Counted from the stretch's first letter, positions 22,558-33,833 are shown. The stretch: 64,000 nt of DNA from Hippopus hippopus (GCA_946811185.2 OX328101.1:26830122-26894121); one strand, 5' to 3'. Notes: generated by a model not told the origin, from the sequence alone. Translations and numbers: made by a program.

Positions 22558-22578
22558 ATAATGATGATGATGATGATA
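22558..22578 (+). repeat. GAT microsatellite
   Basis: A short (GAT)n run inside the fold-back element. Confidence 0.8.
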
Positions 22579-22726
22579 CTGCTGACAATGATAATAAAGA
22601 TATCTACTTGTTTGCATTTTTCTTGAAAACGTTCCATAAAGTTCACTTTTGCACATTTAGTGGCAAAAAATGACAATTTATCATTTACCGATTTCCCTTT
22701 TTTTTCTTACACTGCTAAGCTTGGTA

Positions 22727-22952
22727 GCTATTTACCAAACGACAAAATATCAGACTCCTCCAAACTCAAAGTTGCAGACGACAAATCAAGAGTGGCTCAA
22801 ATTATGAAATTAGTGTCTGAATGGTATCTAGAACGTTGTGAAGAGAGGAGAAAATACTGGTGACCAGTATTTTCTCCTTTTTCAACATTGTTTTCAAAGA
22901 ATTTCTTTCTTTGGATCGTTATAACTCGGGATTGTGTTGTAAAAGCTTTAAA
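22727..22952 (-). mobile_element. TTAA MITE copy with paired arm change, inside the fold-back element
   Basis: TTTACCAAACGACAAAATATC starts it. The tip reads ATACTGGTGACCAGTAT instead of ATGCTGGTTACCAGCAT, so both arms carry the matching change. Confidence 0.78.
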
Positions 22953-23369
22953 AGTACCGGACTTTTCTTTGGTAATTGCATTTTTCTTGGACAATGAACT
23001 CGTCTCCTTCGGACACATGATAATTACGATTCGCTATTAACAGAAGTTTTACAGTGCCGACCAGATAAAAGGTATCAAAGGACAATATAGGACAATGCTT
23101 TTAGATTACCAGAGATTAACTGATTAACAGGAGAATAAAGCTTGCAGGAAATGACCCGGTGGATGTTGGAACGTGATTTTGTGCATTTTTATCCTACCAC
23201 AATGCAAACAACTCAAAACACTAATTTTTTTTTCTTCTCATTTTCTATGTCTTTGTGCGTCTTTGTGGTGTCTTTGTGCGTCTTTGTGGTGTCTTTGTGC
23301 GTCTTTGTGTGACTTTGTGGTATTTAGGGTGTCTTTGTGGTATTTAGTAGGACCGGTAATTTTTTAACT

Positions 23370-23725
23370 AAGGGGAACCTGATTATAATGTCATACACCT
23401 GTCTGTCTGTCCGTCAGCAATTTTATGTCTGCCCTGTATCCTTTAAACCCCTAGGAACCCCATGTCTAATTTTGAAATTATTTCACATGAGGGTGCACCT
23501 TATTAAGACGAAATGCAGAGTGGAGATTTCAGAGCCCGTGGCTCAAACATCACGGTCATAGCAGGGGGTTAAAAGTCACATGCTCTTGAACTGTGTCAGA
23601 TCCATATCTATTGAACCACTGGTCTGAATTTTCAAAATATTTCATGTTTGTTTGCACATTGTGGAGACAACATGCAGAGCGGAGATTTCAGAGCCAAGGC
23701 TGAAACATCAAAGTCACAGCAGGGG
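23370..23725. other. Unassigned DNA with phrases repeated to 24200
   Basis: AATTATTTCACATGAGGGTGCACC, GACAACATGCAGAGCGGAGA and CAGCAGGGG phrases recur around 23480, 23640, 24010 and 24160, so this is a degenerate long-unit repeat reaching about 24500, interrupted by a TTAA MITE. Confidence 0.55.
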
Positions 23726-23727
23726 TC

Positions 23728-23951
23728 TTATCCCTTTACCAAGTGCCAAAGTTTCACACTACTCTAATGTGAAAGCTTTTGCAGGCAACAAAACGACTGT
23801 GTCTCAGGAAGGGATTTATCAGGGCAAGGGCAAAAAATATTGTGGGAAAGGACAGAATGCTGTTTACCAGCATTTCCTTCTTTTCACACAATTGTTTTCA
23901 AAAGCCTTTATATCTAGGATCTTTAAAACATGTGATTGTGTGGTAAAGGGT
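23728..23951 (-). mobile_element. TTAA MITE copy, full length
   Basis: CCCTTTACCAAGTGCCAAAG runs to TGTGTGGTAAAGGG, inserted in the degenerate long-unit repeat. The hairpin tip is GCTGTTTACCAGC. Confidence 0.72.
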
Positions 23952-24743
23952 ATGAGGTCACATGCTTTTAAATCGTGTCTGCTCTTTATCTCTTGAATAC
24001 TGTATGTGATTTTTAAAATATTTCACGTGCGTGCCTTGACGAGACAACATACGGAGCAGAATCTTCAGATACAAGGCTCCAAGTTCAAGGTTGCAGCAGG
24101 GGTCAAGGGTCACATGATCTTTAGGTGTTTCTGCTCCGTATCGGTCTGGTTTGGAAATTTTTCACACGTGTGTGCACCTTGATGAGAAGACCTTGGCATA
24201 GTTTCTGATACCCTAAAATGCAGCTGAGAATTTCCTAGGAATGGATTTTTATCTGCAGTGCTTTACTTTTTTTGCGACAGTAGACTCTTTTACCTCATTC
24301 ATCTTTTAAATGATTCCTCTAGGATCATAACTTGAACACATTATTTTGCCAAAAAAGCCTACAATTAGAGCGTCTTATTTTTCTCACCAAATCTCCATTT
24401 GGCATTTTTTTCAGAAAGGGCTAGATGTAGCCCTGGAACATGCTCAGCAAAGTTTCAGATGCCAGCTTTCAAGGTCACGTTTACAGAAGGGGGTCAAAAT
24501 CTCATGCTCTTTACAGCTTCCTTCCAGTGTTAAAAGATTTTTTTCATTTGAGTCTGTAACTGATCTCTCTGCCCTCATGAGTGTGAAATATACCAAGGCG
24601 TTATACATTAAGCACGTGCAGAGCATTATTACCATAAATGGGACCGTTAGCATGGATTGATAAACAATACCGTATAAAGAATGCATGAAGGCTAAGTATA
24701 GGTTAGAGCTCAAAAAAGAGATTTCAAAAATATTTCAATGATA

Positions 24744-24955
24744 TTTCAACTTGTTGTTCTGCAAAATTGATACTTTCAATTTGGACCAGGCTGAAATTTT
24801 GTGGGTTTGTAAGAGTTAAGTTGCTCAAATAATACATTTTAGTTTGAAAAGATAACAAATATTGTAGGAAAAAGACAAAATATGTTTTTCTTATACCTGT
24901 GACTTTTTTCAAAAGCCAATTTCCTCATGGTCATAAAATACAGGATCCTTCTTTA
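24744..24955 (+). mobile_element. TTAA MITE, decayed parts
   Basis: GATACTTTCAATTTGGACCAGG and GTTTGTAAGAGTTAA mark a right end at 24818. A worn core follows. Confidence 0.45.
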
Positions 24956-25194
24956 GCCTCAAAGTTGTCAATGAATGTCATTGCTATTGACTGAATTCTA
25001 AATTCAGTGTGAGACTACTCATGTATGCACTCAATGTATCATTGTTGCATTTAATGATAATTTTTACCTGCCTTTGCGGCAGTTTTGATCTAAACACTGC
25101 CTTGTATTTTACAGCTGGTTTTCATATTACCATGAATACATTGTGACACCATGTGCAATCTTGTATGGGTTGTTATGATTTGCATGGCATTTAA
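24956..25194. other. Unassigned DNA
   Basis: No gene or repeat is recognised. Confidence 0.35.
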
Positions 25195-25276
25195 CTCGTT
25201 ACAAAACAACAAAACTTTAGAGTCCAAAATGAAAAATGAAAGCATTTGCAGACGATAATATAAATGTGATTCAAAA
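25195..25276 (-). mobile_element. TTAA MITE, left end only
   Basis: TAACTCGTTACAAAACAACAA through GCATTTGCAGACGATAATAT. The core is missing. Confidence 0.55.
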
Positions 25277-25387
25277 AGTGTAATCTGCTATCCTTGACAG
25301 TGTATATCAAGATTAGACTGAACATAAACTCCACTGTTATCTTGAATCTTCACTGTTATTTGTGATTTTTCTTTTATCACAAACAAG

Positions 25388-25570
25388 CTTAACTCTTTAT
25401 CAGACACCATTTTTTTTAAAGGCTTGTCCAGTCTCATTTCTTATTGGAAACTGTTGAAAACACTGTGGGTAAAGGTTAAAATGCTGATAATTCACCTTTT
25501 CCCAAAATGTTTTTAGAAATCCTCCTACCTTTCATTGTTAAGAACCCAGGATTGTTTGATAAAGGGTAAA
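25388..25570 (-). mobile_element. TTAA MITE copy, shortened
   Basis: CTTAACTCTTTATCAGACACC runs to GTTTGATAAAGGGTAA. Both arms are short around GCTGATAATTCACC. Confidence 0.6.
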
Positions 25571-25598
25571 ATACACAAAATCGAAGTAGCTTTACTGC

Positions 25599-25827
25599 TT
25601 AACCTTTTACCACACAATCCCAACTTTTAACGACCCTGAGAAAGAAAGCTTTTGAAAACAATGTGGGAAAAGGAGAAAATGCTGGTAACCAGCATTTTAT
25701 CCTTTTCCCACAATGTTTTCTACCCTTTCAAAAACAAATTTTAAGTTTTGAGTCACATCTATTTTGTCGTCTGCAAATGCTTTCAATTTGGACCAGTCTA
25801 AAATTTTGTCGTCTGATAAAGAGTTAA
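25599..25827 (+). mobile_element. TTAA MITE copy, full length, close to consensus
   Basis: The copy lies between TTAA 25599-25602 and TTAA 25824-25827. It has termini CCTTTTACCACACAATCCC and GTCTGATAAAGAG, and a hairpin mismatched at one position (ATTTTATCC). Confidence 0.9.
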
Positions 25828-25975
25828 GTAGCCCTGTATTGGTAAAGGTGTAGAATTCTAATTCTGGAGGCCTCCTTTCCCCACTGAGTTTGATCCTCAA
25901 CTGAGGTCCTCAGTTTTTCATGCGAGTAACTTTTAGCAAGACACTTTAGAGCTTAGGGACCCACATCAATACATA
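25828..25975 (+). mobile_element. SINE fragment
   Basis: GTAGCCCTGTATTGGTAAAG, then GGAGGCCTCCTTTCC and TTTAGCAAGACACTTTAGAG, matching the body of the SINEs at 6821 and 50695 up to the CTTAGGG region. Confidence 0.55.
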
Positions 25976-25978
25976 CGG

Positions 25979-26141
25979 AATATTATGTTGTAGTAACTTT
26001 CCTGGTGCTTGTATTTAATTCAAGCAGTGTGAGAAAATTCGATATTGCGCGAGACCGAAGGTCGAGCGCGATGTCAAAATTTTTTTACGCAGCGAGAAGT
26101 AAATACAAGCACCAGGAAAGTTACTACAACATAATATTCCT
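25979..26141. repeat. Large palindrome abutting an AT-terminal element
   Basis: About 41-bp perfect arms begin GGAATATTATGTTGTAGTAA and continue to CAAGCACC-type DNA. A second dyad in the centre is GCGCGAGACCGAAGGTCGAG. Confidence 0.82.
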
Positions 26142-26467
26142 TTTATTATATACCTACAACTTTCAACGACAACATTTTGCAATTGTTGACATTTTATTGG
26201 AAAACGGGAAACAAAAAGAGACAATTAATAGTGTGGATTGTAGTAACTCTGTTTTCATTGATGGCGGATTAATATTACAGCGTAACATTTTGACCAATCC
26301 AATCGCAAATCAATGCATGCTTAGTCCGTGCGCGAGACACGTCAGCATACCATATTTGGGACCGTATTTCACTGAGTGTAGATACGGATTTTTTATCTGT
26401 CGTGTGTGTCATTTCATCCGATTCAACGCATGTATTTGATCGGGAAAATTTACTGGTATATAATAAA
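26142..26467. mobile_element. Candidate element with TTTATTATATACC inverted ends
   Basis: The 13-bp inverted ends are TTTATTATATACC at 26142 and GGTATATAATAAA at 26455-26467. A 144-codon open frame crosses it on the plus strand but has no protein resemblance. The layout is like 11777-12501, with a palindrome directly before it. Confidence 0.5.
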
Positions 26468-26504
26468 TTTTAATATTGACATGCAGCTGTGATATGACTG
26501 AAAT

Positions 26505-26664
26505 AATGCTGATTGCAGTTCAAAACCAGCATTTTCTCCTTTTCCACAATGTTTTGCACACTTCAAAAGACATTTTTTCATAATTTGGGTAATATTTAAT
26601 TTGACGTCTGGAAATGATTTCAATTTGGACCAGTCTAAAATTTTGTAGACTGCTAAAGATTAAG
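26505..26664 (+). mobile_element. TTAA MITE, left end lost
   Basis: ACCAGCATTTTCTCCTTTTCC follows a shortened left arm. The right end is GTAGACTGCTAAAGATTAA. Confidence 0.6.
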
Positions 26665-26847
26665 TCCTAGTAGGCTAATACAACTTCAGATACTTGTACT
26701 GAAGGAGACAGTGTAGGTCAAGATCTGAGATATAAAACAACTTATCATAAATAGTTGCAATGTCTCACTGTTTATTATCAGCCATAAATTTTACATAACT
26801 CTTGTCTTCAAAACAGATGATACTAATATATGACAAAGCTTGCTATC

Positions 26848-27076
26848 TTAACTGTTTACCAAACGACAAAATTTAAGGTTAGTCCAAATTGAAAGCATTT
26901 GCAGACGACAAAATAAATGTAACTCAAATTTAGGAGACTGTTTTTGGAAGGGTAGAAAACATTGTGGGAAAAGGAGAAAATGCTGGAAACCAGCATTTTC
27001 TCCTTTTCCCATAGTGTTTTCAAGAGGCTTCTTTTTCAGGGTCGTTAAAAGTCGGGATTGTGTGGTAAAGAGTTAA
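26848..27076 (-). mobile_element. TTAA MITE copy, full length, close to consensus
   Basis: TTAACTGTTTACCAAACGACA to GTGTGGTAAAGAGTTAA. The arms meet at GCTGGAAACCAGC and differ at only a few positions. Confidence 0.9.
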
Positions 27077-27161
27077 CTCTGTAATAAATAAAATACACAT
27101 ACAATAATAAAGGAAAAACATCATTCAAAATTAATTAAAACTTGCATAAAAGAAGCTGAAA

Positions 27162-27390
27162 TTAACCCTTTACCAGACAACAAAATTTTAGCCCTGTCCA
27201 AATTCAAGACATTTACAGACAACAATTACAATGTGGCTCAAATGGTGCAATTTTTCTATGATAGGGTAGAAAACATTGTGGGAAAAGGAGAAAATGCTGG
27301 TAACCAGCATTTTCTTCTTTTCCCACATTGTTTTCAAAAGGCTTCTTTCCAACGGTTGTTAAAAGTCGACATTGTGCAGTAAAGGGTTAA
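27162..27390 (-). mobile_element. TTAA MITE copy, full length, close to consensus
   Basis: TTAACCCTTTACCAGACAACA to GCAGTAAAGGGTTAA. The hairpin is near perfect. Confidence 0.9.
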
Positions 27391-27437
27391 AGCAAACAGA
27401 GGGTTCCATAAAATTTGGATACCATTTGAATATTCTA

Positions 27438-27652
27438 TTGAACCTTTACAAAAATATTGCATGTTTTAACAATCCCAAGGAAAAAGGCTTTTGAAAACAT
27501 TGGAAAAGGAGAAAATGCTGGTAACCAGCATTCTATTCTTTGCCCGTTTGTTTATACCCTTAAAAAGGCAAATTCCATATTCTGAAACAAATTCAATTTC
27601 AAATGCTTTCAGTTTGGACAAATCCATAATTTTATCTAGTAGTAGAGAATTA
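27438..27652 (+). mobile_element. TTAA MITE copy
   Basis: TTGAACCTTTACAAAAATATTG start. The left arm lost GTGGGA (ACATTGGAAAAGGAG). The end is TAGTAGAGAATTAG. Confidence 0.68.
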
Positions 27653-27739
27653 GAGTATAGCAGCTTGTTAGAAAATTCTATTAAACCCTTTTCCACACAA
27701 ACGTGATGTAGGAAAAGGAGAAAAAAGTTTCAACAATAC

Positions 27740-27964
27740 TTAACTCTTTACCACACAATCCCGAGTTTTAATGGCCCTGAAAAAAGAAGGCTTTTGAAAA
27801 CATTGTGGGAAAAGGAGAAAATGCTGGCATTACCCTATCAAAGACAAAAATCATCATTTCAGCCACATTCAATATGTTGCCTTCATTTAGGACAACTCCA
27901 AATTTTTGTTCTTTAGTAAAGATGAACCTCTTTTCCAGTTCACAAAATTTTAGATTTGTCCAAC
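27740..27964 (+). mobile_element. TTAA MITE mosaic
   Basis: It begins as a plus-orientation copy but lacks the right arm (ATGCTGGCATTACCC). Near 27925 it passes into the left end of a minus-orientation copy (CACAAAATTTTAGATTTGTCC), then meets TTAA 27965. Confidence 0.7.
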
Positions 27965-28193
27965 TTAACCCTTTACCAAACAATCCCTGGTTTTTACAAC
28001 CCTGAGATAGAAGCCTTTTGAAAACATTGTGGGAAAAGGAGAAAATGCTGGTAACCAGCATTTTGTCCTTTTCCCACAATGTTTTCTACTCTGCTGGAAA
28101 CAAATTTCAATTTTTGAGTTACATTTATTTTGTCGTCTGCAAGTTCTTTCAATTTGGACCAGTCTTAAACTTTCTCGTTTGGTAAAGAGTTAA
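27965..28193 (+). mobile_element. TTAA MITE copy, full length, close to consensus
   Basis: TTAACCCTTTACCAAACAATCC to TTGGTAAAGAGTTAA. One arm mismatch (ATTTTGTCC). Confidence 0.9.
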
Positions 28194-28535
28194 ACAGTTT
28201 CCTTTAATTTATCACTGTTACGGTACAGAGTCTGAAAAACATATCTCTCAAAGTCACATTTATTTTGTTTTCATATACTTCTCATGAGGAAACCTTCTAT
28301 TTTTTTGGCCTACAATAAATTCAGAAGTAAACATGGAAATACATGTAAGTCACTGGGGATTTAGAACTTGATGAAATATATATGGCCACTGACAGCAGAT
28401 CAGAATATTCATGTAAATAGAGATTATTGAGTGCTAAGGATCAGGAATTCAAGTTTTTTTTTTGTGAAAAATATAAAAAGATCAATAGCAATACTAATTT
28501 GATAGAACACACGGGCAACCAGCCAAAATCAGTAC
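28194..28535. other. Unassigned AT-rich DNA
   Basis: No gene or repeat is recognised. Confidence 0.4.
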
Positions 28536-28764
28536 TTAACCCTTTACCACACGGCAAAATTTAATACCTATCCAAATTGAAAGCATTTGCAGACGACAAT
28601 TTCATAGTGGCTCAAATGATGCAACTTTTCTTTGATAGGGTAGAAAACTTTGTGGGAAAAGGAGAAAATGCTGGTTACCAGCATTTTCTCCTTTTCCCAC
28701 AATGTTTTCAAAAGGCCTCTTCTTCAGAGGCGTTAAAAGGCGTCATTGTGTGGTAAAGGGTTAA
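28536..28764 (-). mobile_element. TTAA MITE copy, full length, perfect core
   Basis: TTAACCCTTTACCACACGGCA to GTGTGGTAAAGGGTTAA. GTGGGAAAAGGAGAAAATGC and its exact complement meet around GGTTACC. A good reference copy. Confidence 0.92.
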
Positions 28765-28817
28765 ACTGAACCATTTACTTTTAACACTCAAGTGCAAAAC
28801 AAATTCTACAATGTATA

Positions 28818-29046
28818 TTGAACCTTTACGAAACAATCCTGTGTTTTTATGGCCCTGAGTGAGAAGCCTTTTGAAAAATTTGTGGGAAAGAAGAAAATGT
28901 CCATAACCAGCATTTTTTCCTTTATCAAAAGTATATTCTACTCAATCAAAGATAGAAATCAACATTTTAGTCTACCTGTGATTTTTTTGTCTACAATTGT
29001 TTTCAATTTAGACAAGGCTACAAATTAGTCATTTGATACAGAGGTA
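28818..29046 (+). mobile_element. TTAA MITE copy, decayed
   Basis: TTGAACCTTTACGAAACAATCC runs to CATTTGATACAGAGG. The arms are partly lost. Confidence 0.6.
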
Positions 29047-29214
29047 CCGGTAATCAAACTCGATGATAAAAAAGGTATTTCAACATACATGTAACAAAAC
29101 AATCAATAAAACATTTCAGGAACACATGTAATTTTGAATGCTTTGTAACAAAAAAAAAAGGCTTTTTCTTACTGTCTATATCCCCAAGTCAGGTTTCATG
29201 CAGAAAACAATGGT

Positions 29215-29290
29215 TTACCCCTCACCACAAAATCAAAAGTTTTAAACAACATGATAGAAAGCTTTTGAAAACATCTTAGGACTTAAGAGT
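29215..29290 (+). mobile_element. TTAA MITE, left end only
   Basis: ACCCCTCACCACAAAATCAAA through GCTTTTGAAAACATCTTAGG. Confidence 0.5.
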
Positions 29291-29535
29291 TCACCCACCA
29301 CCATAAAATTACGACTCTCTACACCTCTGCAGTTGGTAACTTTTCAAGATATTGTAGGAAAGCCAGCAGTTGTGTTACTTTACTATACTCTTCTTCACTA
29401 CATGAAGAAAACGGAAATACTCCTTTGTTTGAATACTTCAAGTTAGAGTAAACATTTTTCTTTACGGAATCATTCCACAGTGTTGCATCCAGGATTTCTG
29501 CCAAGAGGGGGAGCTCCCCATGGAATTAGCAAAAG

Positions 29536-29807
29536 AGTTGGTTGGTTGGTTGTATTGGGGTTTAACGCCACTTTAACAGCTAAGGTCATATCATGGCGGT
29601 CGGTGACGCACACGTGTTTCCTGGCTTTCTTACACCAGTACTAACACAACTTTCTTTCCAAAGCCACCGACTACTTTTCTCACATGCTTCAGCAGAGGTG
29701 AGAGGCGAAAATACCCCGGAAAGAAAGTTTGCCTCAACCGGGTATCGAACTCACAACCACCAGGTCATGAGTCCGACACACTCACCACTGAGCCACCCGG
29801 GCGGGGC
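29536..29807 (-). mobile_element. tRNA-derived SINE nested in the hAT-like element
   Basis: On the minus strand the head is GCCCGGGTGGCTCAGTGGTG with B box GTGAGTTCGATACCC. The (AACC)n tail lies at the low end. TAGCAAAAG flanks both sides (29527-29535 and 29808-29816). Confidence 0.9.
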
Positions 29808-29816
29808 TAGCAAAAG

Positions 29817-29903
29817 GAGGGGAATGACAAAACTTTAATCATTCAAAAAAAAAATATAGAAAAAGGGGGGGAATGACAAAACTTTAATCATTCAAAAAAA
29901 TTA
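29817..29903 (+). repeat. Tandem duplication
   Basis: GAATGACAAAACTTTAATCATTC occurs twice, about 51 bp apart, separated by an A and G run. Confidence 0.85.
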
Positions 29904-31189
29904 CCTGGGTTTCATACACTGGTGTGATCGATCTACTGGAAAAAAAAAACGCCATTCCTTTTTCACTGTTCCCACTAGCTTTTTACTTCAAGGGTACACC
30001 TACCCCCCGAGCTGTAAATCTGGGGACAAGATTTCATATTTGAGGGTATGACAATAATGGTTCTAAACTGGAGGTGAAGCAATTCATATTGATGATTTGC
30101 AGCAAAAAAGTCTGTTATATTAAGATATTTGTGGAAATTTACTGCTTAAAGTCATTAAAAAGCTTAAAAGACAGTCTTAAGAGACTGATCGGACAATGTC
30201 AAAAAGAACATTTTTTGTCATGGGTTTCCGTGTTTTTTGGGCTGATCAATTTTTCATGTCCATTAATTTATGGATAAGTATTTCCGCATAATTTGACTAA
30301 AAGTTGTCAATAAGGGTAACAAGTAACTTCAAAACTTTTCATTTTACAGAAGGTCAGCGGACAATGGCTTTTTTCCCATTTTTTCTTACCTGAGGTCTCG
30401 CATGTAACCAAAGTTTGTTAAGTGAATTTCAATTTTATAACGTGATTTAGATCTACGCAATAATTTGCGTGAGTGGGAACACTGAATTTTTCCTTTCCAA
30501 ACTAGATCTAGATCTAAAACACAAGTTTCAAAATCAAACAATGCTGATGATGGTTCCTCAATCTGAATGATTATAAACTGATTTACAGTTCTGACGAATT
30601 GCCCTCACTTGACTGTGGCGGTTCCCGAATGACCTTCAATTTGTTCTTCGCTTTTTTCACTCGATCTATCAAAAGCGGGGGCTTGTGATCAAACAAATCC
30701 CTTTACAAAGTTTGTAATTCGTTTCAGTGGCATATTTAATCCTGCTTTAACACACCAGTCAGAATGCTGAACACACCACGCGAATGTACTATGATTTTTT
30801 TTTTAATCCGGAAACACGTGTACCTACACATTCACTGTGCATGCGTAGAGAATAGTTGTTCCCTGCTTATTACAAAGAACTCAATATCGAGATCGGACAC
30901 CATTTGGAATTACTGTTCACGAATAGTCTAAAAGTAGCGATGAGTGTTACATCCATCAATGTAGGGAAGCTTCGTCGGACTTTCCTTCTGTTTCAATTAA
31001 CTGACTAGGGCCCAATTTTTTTTTTCTTTGCGCGCGCAGTGGTTTCTTGTTTTTGCGCGACCAACAATGTCTTTGCGCGATTTCTCCCCCATCGACTTCG
31101 AGAACTTGCGCGACAGAATAAAAAAAGGGGGGATTCCCGCAATCGCGCAGCCTGGATGCAACACTGATTCCATGGTAAAGTGGCTGTTC

Positions 31190-32215
31190 CTTTGACAGCA
31201 TCAACTATGTAAACATCACATATATTGTAACATATCCAAGCTTTCCTTAGACAGCATCAACAGTGTCAACAGTAAATATACTTTAACATGTGTAAACATT
31301 CCTTAGACAGCATCAACAGTGTAAATATCACATAAATTTTAACATGTCTAAATGTTCTTTAGACAGCATCAACAATGTAATCATCACATATACCAAGTGT
31401 AAACATTTGTCAGTTAAGTAACCATTCCCTTTACAGTATCAACAGTGTAAACAACACATACATGTACCAAGTGTAAGTATTCCAAAGTGAACACTGTAAA
31501 CATCACAAATACCAAAAATAAACACTCCTTTCAATATATCAACAGTGTAAACATTCCTTTGTTCACATCAAGCTAGTGTAAACGAAGACTCTTTCACATA
31601 TATCAACACAGTAAACATTCCATTTTACACATCGCCAGTTTAAAATTCTTTGTATACATTAACAGCATAAACATATTTTTTTTTCACAGTAAAGAAGGTA
31701 TAAATGTTCTTATACATCAAGAGTGTAAACAATTCTTTGTATGAATCAACACAGCAAAAATCTCTTTGTACATATTATCATTGTGTAAACATGATACACA
31801 TGCATCAGCAATGTACGAGTTAAGCTTAACAACAATAAAGTGTCGCCATTCCTCTGGATTTCTCAAGTTGTAAACATTCCTTTGTGCATTTGAACACAGA
31901 GAAACTTTTAAACTTTTCATTTTGTATTTGTATTTTTTAATACATCTGTATTTGTACTTACGTATGTATCAAAAGTGCATTAAATTTTGTACCTATACAT
32001 AAATTGACAGTGTTTTTGTACCATCATATACATCAACAATGTATTTGTACCTTCATACAGACTGACTGTGGATTGAACCCCTGTATACAGTGGACACTCC
32101 CTTCAGTACATCAACCTATGTTAAACAACCCTTTTTATATATCAGCATTGTTTATCTTCCCAGTGTATACATCAACAGTGCACCTTTATACAAGTAATAA
32201 GCAAATTCAATGAAC
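31190..32215 (+). repeat. Degenerate tandem repeat, about 55-bp unit
   Basis: Recurring phrases are CAGCATCAACAGTGTAAACA, CATCACATATA and ACATTCCTTT. Units drift steadily along the block and become hard to follow after 31900. Confidence 0.75.
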
Positions 32216-32372
32216 CTTAATAAACTTTGTCATCAAGAAAGAACAACAGTAGTATGCAGAGCAGCTGAAAATTTTAGAATAAACATATAGCAGGTAGTAC
32301 AAGAGAGTAAGGATCAATGTACCCATTATTTAAACACTTTGATAGTGTTTGAGCCCAAAGATAGCTATGTTA
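32216..32372. other. Unassigned DNA
   Basis: No feature is seen. Confidence 0.35.
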
Positions 32373-33060
32373 ACAAGAGGGCCATAATGGTCCTGAACTG
32401 TTCACCTGAGTCTGTCTTCCTTCAAGAACATTCATCATTATTGAGCTGAGAATGTGGCCTCTAAAGTTTTCAACAGGATTTTCTATGATCTATCCCTGTC
32501 ACCTACTTTTTTGCAAGAGATGACATGACATCCAAGATACCATCAAGGCAAAGTGTCCAACAAACATCGTTGGAAATGGACTGAAAATGTTTCCTCTTGT
32601 GTTTACACCAACTTTCATGTGTACTGGACAGAAAAAGTGATATCTAAAGTCTAAGGTTTTTCAAATATTGTTATGCAGTGACCTACTTTCGACCCAACGT
32701 GACATATTTTCAGGCACATCTAAATTATAATCAGGACATACATTCTGACCAAGTTCCATGAGTACTGGATTGCCTTTAGAGCATACACAAGGTTTTTTCA
32801 AAGATTTTGACCCAGTGACCTACTTTTTGACCAGCCATTACCCATTTTCGAACTTTTCCAAGACATTTCAAACTCATCTAAGGAATTATGTGTATTATGA
32901 AGAACATTCTGACAAAGTTTCATGAGTATCCAACTGGAAATGTGACCTCTAGAGTGTACACAAGGTAAAAGTTGATTATGCATGATGCAAGGTGCACAAC
33001 GGACACAGCATGATCACAAAAGCTCACCTTATGAACATATTGTTCAGGTGAGCTAAAAAA
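32373..33060 (+). repeat. GCTCACCTGAG-bounded array, copy A
   Basis: The leader ACAAGAGGGCCATAATGG is followed by TTCACCTGAG. A few units of about 145 bp follow (AAGTTTCATGAGTA, GTGACCTCTAGAGTGTACAC), then CGGACACAGCATGATCAC and terminal AGCTCACC...GGTGAGCT hairpin with TAAAAAA. Confidence 0.85.
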
Positions 33061-33830
33061 TATACTAAAATGTAATGAAAATAAGAAGGTCATGATGGCC
33101 CTGTATTGCTTCACTGCCTTTTAAGTATATATATCATGCACTTAATTGGCAGTGACAGAGACATTAAATCATAAAAAAATGTGTTTAGCAATAGGTTTTC
33201 ATAAAGAAAATAAAATAGCACCCCCCCCCCAAAAAAAAACCCCAAAAAAACATCATTATCTTTTTAAAATGCAAAGATGATTTCAGCGAGTGCAAGCAGG
33301 TCTAATCAATTATCATTCACACTAAATATCAATGAACTCTAAAAAACAGTGCCTTGACAAGAAGATCTCCAAAACTTCAGTTAGAGAAAAACTTTATTCA
33401 ATTGCATGAATGGTAAAGTTCTGGAACAAAAACCTGAATGATAGAAACCTTACTTCATATTGAATATTAAACTCATCTGAGCATAACTATTACCATCAAA
33501 ATAAATCATTTTCAATGAAAAACTGAACATTTCCTATCCATAAAAACTTAATTACCCAACACTTATCATGTAATACTGGAGTCTAATAATCACAGGAATT
33601 AAATGGTATTCTAACATGACACGTGAATTCGGCTCTATAAACACAGTGCAACTAAAGCGTGGTAAAACCTACATCATTCTATATTGACGTCACTCTGTAT
33701 AAGTAAGTCGCCTGTGGTGTTCCATGTCTCCGCCCTCTGATGAATTATCAAAGAAAGTCACTTGACGTAAACAAATCATCACTTTCCACTTGATGACCAA
33801 GGAGAAAGGAAAATCCTCAAGGATTTACCG
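33061..33830. other. AT-rich DNA with a possible promoter-like stretch
   Basis: Mostly featureless, with a C then A run at 33221-33250. From about 33600 to 33830 the composition becomes more mixed and includes TGACGTCA at 33684-33691. Confidence 0.4.
33684..33691. promoter_or_regulatory. CRE-type palindrome TGACGTCA
   Basis: An exact TGACGTCA, the consensus for CREB/ATF-type factors, lies 140 bp from a minus-strand candidate exon end. A chance occurrence is possible. Confidence 0.3.
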
Positions 33831-33833
33831 ATA

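Larger units (their letters stand above)
22251..23355. mobile_element. Fold-back element with minisatellite arms, 9-bp target duplication
   Basis: The termini are GGTCCTACTAAATACCAC at the left and the complement GTGGTATTTAGTAGGACC at the right. The arms (22251-22412 and 23199-23354) are inverted copies made largely of CAAAGACGCACA-type short repeats and closed by AGTTGTTTGCAT. GTAATTTTT stands just outside both ends (22242-22250 and 23356-23364). The centre holds a TTAA MITE and no transposase. The size of the target duplication fits Mutator-like fold-back elements. Confidence 0.82.
29478..31166. mobile_element. hAT-like element, CAG...CTG ends, 6-bp direct repeats
   Basis: The 16-bp perfect inverted ends are CAGTGTTGCATCCAGG and its complement. 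ATTCCA flanks both sides (29472-29477 and 31167-31172). A SINE is nested inside. The stretch about 30060-30360 is homologous to 56815-57070 in the element at 55607. GC-rich CGCGCAA motifs fill 31030-31115. No transposase frame is seen, so it is non-autonomous or decayed. CA..TG ends suggest hAT, although hAT usually duplicates 8 bp. Confidence 0.85.

Noticed and set aside
26005..26439. A 144-codon plus-strand frame
   Set aside because: It starts inside a palindrome, crosses a repeat element and has no recognisable protein motif.
32373..33060. A Helitron
   Set aside because: The 3' hairpin plus CTAA is suggestive, but there is no TC start, no clear A/T insertion site and no Rep/helicase. It is kept only as a hypothesis.
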